Below, one piece after another: positions 60,750 to 64,000 of a stretch of DNA of 64,000 nt (its first letter is position 1; every line of letters starts with the position of its first letter). The DNA lies in contig JAEWRW010000020.1 of assembly GCA_023398815.1 (NCBI GenBank), positions 124,001 through 188,000 of the forward strand, given 5' to 3'. The notes under the pieces were generated by a model. It had not been told where the DNA came from, searched no databases, and worked only from the letters and a program-made list of their open reading frames with translations. A program made the translations under genes and the position numbers. Source of the stretch: Bacillota bacterium (GTDB taxonomy: Bacteria > Bacillota > Clostridia > Christensenellales > UMGS416).

Positions 60750-63700
60750 ATGATGAAGTGTGCGAGTTTTTGCAAATTGCTTCCGCGGCTTTTGCTGACG
60801 GCGGCTGTGTGTATGGGGCTGCTGCTGACGCAGACACCTGTGGCATGGGCCGAAGGCCCCGTTGCCATTGACATCGGCGGCGTTTCGGGTGGGGGCACCG
60901 GTTTCACCTACAGCGGCGGCGTGGTGACGATCACCGCGGCCGGCGACTACACGGTCAGCGGAACAACGTCATCGAACACGCTTTCGGTTGCGGGCTCCAT
61001 TGTGGGTCCGGTCAACCTGACGCTCGACAACGTTTCCATGGTAAACTCCAAAACGAGTTCGCTGGCGATTGGCTCGGGTAGCAGCGTAGATTTGACACTG
61101 GTGGGGCTTAGTACACTGTCGTCCAATACGGCAACGTCGAGTTATGCGGGCATTCACGTACCCGATACTGCAACGCTTCGCATCTCAGGCACGGGCAGGC
61201 TGGACGTGACCGGACGTGGCACGGGTGCGGGCATCGGTTCGGCAGGCAACATCACCATCGAGAGCGGGACGGTGAACGCGACGGGTGGTTACAACGACAG
61301 TGGGACCGGCGGCTCAGGGATACGCGGTACCGTCGTGATCAACGGCGGCGCGGTGACGGCCAAGGGCGGCCTTTCCCCATATGCCGCCAGCGGCTCAGGG
61401 TTGGCGGGTACGGTCACAATCAACGCCGGTGTTGTGGTTGCAGACGCCGGTTCCGGGGCCGTGGGCGGCGCGGGCATCGGTGGCTCTGGCAGTGAGACCG
61501 CGGGCAATATCACCATCAACGGCGGCACCGTTACGGCGACGGGCGACAAAAACAGTGGGCAAAGCGGCGCAGGCATTGGCGGTGGCTACGGAGGTTCGGG
61601 CGGCGCGGTTGTCATCAATGGCGGAAACGTGACGGCCAAGGGTGCCACCGGCGGTGCGGGCATCGGTGGTGGTTATGGCGGTTGGGGTGGAAGCGTTACG
61701 ATCACCAACCAGAATGGGGATACTGTTGTAACGGCTTCGGGCATGAATGGCGGTGCGGGCATCGGCGGTGGGGAAGGCGTCAACGGAAACGGCGGCGCAG
61801 GCGGCACCATTCTCATCAGCGGTGGCACGGTCTATGCCGACGGGGCAACCGGCTTGGGTGGTGCGGGCATTGGCGGCGGGTATACGGGGTCTTCCGGCGG
61901 GCAGATCACCATCAGCGGCGGTGAGGTGCACGCGACGGGTGGCTACAACAGCGCCGGCATCGGCGGAGCCGAATCGTGCAGCGGCGGCACGATCAACATC
62001 AGCGGCGGCCAGGTGACGGCGCAAGGCGGTTTCCAGGGTGCGGGCATTGGCTGTGGCTACAACAGAAGCACCAACGGCGGGGTCAAGGGCGGCCAGATCA
62101 CCATCACGGGCGGGATCGTGAACGCCACAGGCGGCTCGAACAGCGCGGGCATTGGCGGCGGGTTCAATGCCTCCGCTGACATCATCCAGATCGGCGGCAC
62201 GGCTTCCGTCACGGCTGGCGGGCAGGGCGGCGCAGGCATCGGCGGCGGTGCCAACCAGAGCACGAGCTATGACGAGAACGCAAACGGTGGGACGATCGTC
62301 ATCGGCGGTGGCACGGTGACGGCCACGGGTGTCAACGGCGGCGCGGGAATCGGCGGCGGCTACATGGGCAATACCGGGTCCATTGCAATCAACGGTGGGC
62401 GGGTCTACGCCACAGTCAATTCTGCCTCCGGCGGGTCGGCCATCGGCTCCGGCGTCAACAGCGCGGATTTGGTTTATGCTGGCACCAACGTTGTGACCGT
62501 GAACGGCGGCTGGGTGCGAACAACGGGCGGGACATATGATTTCGGCGGCGGTAGCACGTGCTTTAGCCGCTCCGCGACGATAACGTTCAACGGTGGCTCG
62601 ATCGATGGGAACTCCGCAAAGAGTTGGCCGGTGTCCAGCGCAAAGAGCGTATACAAAACAACCATCACTGTGGCAAATGCGGACCAGACGCTGCTGACCG
62701 ATGCCGACGTGACCTACCAAGTCAACGGCGGAAGCAGCATTTCAACGAGAACCGACGACGGGGGCAAGCTGTATCTGTGGCTGCCCACATCCGGCAGTGC
62801 CACCGTTCAGGTTTTCCAGGGCAGCGTGGAATACGATGCCACTGGCGCGGTAACCGCAGACAATGCTGCCGCGATGACCGCGATTGAGCAGACCTACGAG
62901 ATTGAGCCAATTGACGACCAAGCGTTTGTTGATCTTACCGAAGGGTATGCAAACGGGCAGCAGGAGTCCAAAACCATTCGGATCACCAATTCCGGCACGG
63001 CGGCACTGACCAATCTTTCGGTTTCACTTGGAACTGGTGAGGAAGCCAACTTCAATCTTGGTGCGCTCCCAGCTACCACGCTGCCCCCCGGGGCGTCCGT
63101 GGACTTCACCCTTGGGGCCAAGGACGGGCTTGCGATCGGCGACTACGTGGCGAATGTGACGATACGGGCCGACAAGATGGACGACGTCACGTTCCAAGCC
63201 ACGCAGACTGTCCGGCTGATAGCCGTCGATTTTGTCGATGGGGGAACGCCCTTCGATTCCCGATCGGTCCATTACAATGCGCCGGTGGGGGAGGCCGACT
63301 GGCCCTCCGACCCAGAGAAGACCGGCTATGATTTCGTCGGCTGGTTTGCGAATGCGGGGGAGCAGGCATTGCCCAACACTGCCTTCCTGCAGGATGCGAC
63401 GCTGACGGCAAGGTGGTCGGTAACTCAATACACCATTGGATATGACCTGGGTGGCGGCACCGTCACCTCTTCCAATCCGACCGGTTACACCATTGAAAGT
63501 GATGCGATCACGCTGGTCAACCCAACCAAGACCGGCTATCAGTTCGCGGGTTGGACGGGCAACGACATTACCGAGCCCTCAGTGGCTGTGACAATCTCGT
63601 CGGGATCCGTGGGCAATCTGCTGTTCACGGCGAACTGGACAGCAAACACCTACACGATCGCCTTCGACGGCAACGGCGGCACGGGTACGACAAGCTCCGC

Positions 63701-64000
63701 CCTGTATACCTATGACGAGCCGAAGGCGCTGACGGCGAACGGCTTTACAAAGCCGGGCTATTCGTTCGCTGGCTGGGCCAGGAGCCAGGGAGGCCCTGTC
63801 GCATACGACGACGCAGAAACCGTGCAGAACCTGACCGAGGAGGACGGCGCCACGGTGACACTCTGGGCCCATTGGACGAGAGTCGATTACACGATCAGCT
63901 ATGATCTGAACGGCGGCTCGGTCAGCCCCGCCAACCCATCGGGTTACAATGTGGAGAGCGATGACATCGTGCTTCGCAACCCGGCAAAGACGGGGTATGC
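60750..64000 (+). CDS. Very large secreted glycine-rich beta-repeat protein (3' truncated by window edge)
   Basis: At least 1083 codons, open to the window end. ATG 60750 follows GGAGG at eight bases and starts a signal peptide (VAWA-E cleavage near residue 35). Residues about 40-140 begin a beta-solenoid (VNLTLDNVSM, LRISGTGRLDVTG) like carbohydrate-binding Cthe_2159-type proteins. About 145-600 are tandem Gly-rich repeats (GGTVTATG...GAGIGGG). About 690-815 hold an immunoglobulin-like/ASPM-type segment (KTIRITNSGTAALTNLSVS). From about 825, Listeria-Bacteroides (Flg_new) repeats follow (GYxFxGWxx, FDGNGGTG). Probably a cell-surface glycan-binding or adhesion protein; the anchor is not yet seen. 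Confidence 0.8.
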   Translation, partial: MMKCASFCKLLPRLLLTAAVCMGLLLTQTPVAWAEGPVAIDIGGVSGGGTGFTYSGGVVTITAAGDYTVSGTTSSNTLSVAGSIVGPVNLTLDNVSMVNSKTSSLAIGSGSSVDLTLVGLSTLSSNTATSSYAGIHVPDTATLRISGTGRLDVTGRGTGAGIGSAGNITIESGTVNATGGYNDSGTGGSGIRGTVVINGGAVTAKGGLSPYAASGSGLAGTVTINAGVVVADAGSGAVGGAGIGGSGSETAGNITINGGTVTATGDKNSGQSGAGIGGGYGGSGGAVVINGGNVTAKGATGGAGIGGGYGGWGGSVTITNQNGDTVVTASGMNGGAGIGGGEGVNGNGGAGGTILISGGTVYADGATGLGGAGIGGGYTGSSGGQITISGGEVHATGGYNSAGIGGAESCSGGTINISGGQVTAQGGFQGAGIGCGYNRSTNGGVKGGQITITGGIVNATGGSNSAGIGGGFNASADIIQIGGTASVTAGGQGGAGIGGGANQSTSYDENANGGTIVIGGGTVTATGVNGGAGIGGGYMGNTGSIAINGGRVYATVNSASGGSAIGSGVNSADLVYAGTNVVTVNGGWVRTTGGTYDFGGGSTCFSRSATITFNGGSIDGNSAKSWPVSSAKSVYKTTITVANADQTLLTDADVTYQVNGGSSISTRTDDGGKLYLWLPTSGSATVQVFQGSVEYDATGAVTADNAAAMTAIEQTYEIEPIDDQAFVDLTEGYANGQQESKTIRITNSGTAALTNLSVSLGTGEEANFNLGALPATTLPPGASVDFTLGAKDGLAIGDYVANVTIRADKMDDVTFQATQTVRLIAVDFVDGGTPFDSRSVHYNAPVGEADWPSDPEKTGYDFVGWFANAGEQALPNTAFLQDATLTARWSVTQYTIGYDLGGGTVTSSNPTGYTIESDAITLVNPTKTGYQFAGWTGNDITEPSVAVTISSGSVGNLLFTANWTANTYTIAFDGNGGTGTTSSALYTYDEPKALTANGFTKPGYSFAGWARSQGGPVAYDDAETVQNLTEEDGATVTLWAHWTRVDYTISYDLNGGSVSPANPSGYNVESDDIVLRNPAKTGY
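61190..62560 (+). repeat. Glycine-rich beta-solenoid repeat array
   Basis: A dozen or more repeats of variable length (about 75-130 bases) encode I-x-I-x-GG-x-V-x-A-x-G followed by GAGIGGG. Similar GGCGCGGGCATCGGCGGCGG-type strings recur in the DNA, so recombination between copies is likely. Confidence 0.8.
63220..64000 (+). repeat. Listeria-Bacteroides (Flg_new) repeats
   Basis: At least four copies of about 65-75 codons, each with YTIxYDLxGG or FDGNGG and KTGYxFxGW. The units near 63430-63640 and from 63890 to the window end are closest to each other (SNPTGYTIESDAITLVNPTKTGY versus ANPSGYNVESDDIVLRNPAKTGY). Confidence 0.8.

Noticed and set aside
60750..64000. Suspected frameshift in the large repeat-protein gene
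   Set aside because: Codon phase from ATG 60750 agrees with the repeats at the very end of the window, so the frame is continuous; it simply lacks a stop within the window.

Overview
This window looks like the chromosome of a high-GC, Gram-positive-type anaerobe of the Clostridia (Oscillospiraceae/Ruminococcaceae-like). The reasons are a topoisomerase IV/gyrase-type parE-parC pair, a PdaB-type sporulation polysaccharide deacetylase, a KimA-type potassium importer, strong AGGAGG ribosome sites, sigma-A promoters, secreted LRR/FN3 proteins and many glycoside hydrolases. Genus and species cannot be given from the sequence. No rRNA, tRNA, CRISPR array, prophage or intact insertion sequence was seen.

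Layout. 1-3743: end of a type II topoisomerase B subunit and the complete A subunit. 3828-6202: secreted BspA-type LRR/FN3 protein with its own promoter and terminator. 6234-7552: MFS transporter (minus). 7744-14166: a MarR-controlled minus-strand operon of two HlyD-type adaptors and a heterodimeric ABC exporter, with a near-consensus promoter and a 15-bp palindrome in the leader. 14298-25797: a two-transcript sugar locus in which both promoters carry the same LacI-type operator. It holds two cytoplasmic GH9 glycosidases, a BadF/GspK-type sugar kinase, a SIS-domain phosphosugar enzyme, a sugar isomerase-like protein, and ThuA, VOC and MBL proteins. 25886-30580: a diguanylate cyclase, xylulokinase and GH32-like glycosidase operon. 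30601-31610: an alpha/alpha-toroid protein. 31781-36315: KimA and a histidine kinase/TPR response regulator pair. 36346-41076: amidohydrolase, GH78-like rhamnosidase and DUF815 ATPase. 41244-41990: PdaB. 42098-46977: a dCache histidine kinase, REC-DUF3369-HD-GYP protein and solute-binding lipoprotein operon. 47260-50108: a second secreted LRR/FN3 protein. 50389-53576: a LuxR-type regulator and hybrid kinase. 53874-55226: DEAD-box helicase. 55299-58328: GH30 glycosidase, amidohydrolase and a hypothetical protein. 58813-58948: a 32-codon basic peptide with a terminator. 59004-60275: guanine deaminase on lower-GC DNA. 60750 to the end: a very large secreted glycine-rich repeat protein, cut by the window edge.

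How the parts fit. Much of the window concerns plant or microbial glycan use (GH9 x2, GH30, GH32-like, GH78-like, xylulokinase) and environmental sensing (three histidine kinases, one GGDEF and one HD-GYP protein of c-di-GMP metabolism). Both GH9 enzymes lack signal peptides, so imported oligosaccharides are probably hydrolysed in the cytoplasm. The pairing of GH9 with a BadF-type kinase and a SIS protein recalls amino-sugar disaccharide pathways. No sugar transporter is encoded in that locus.
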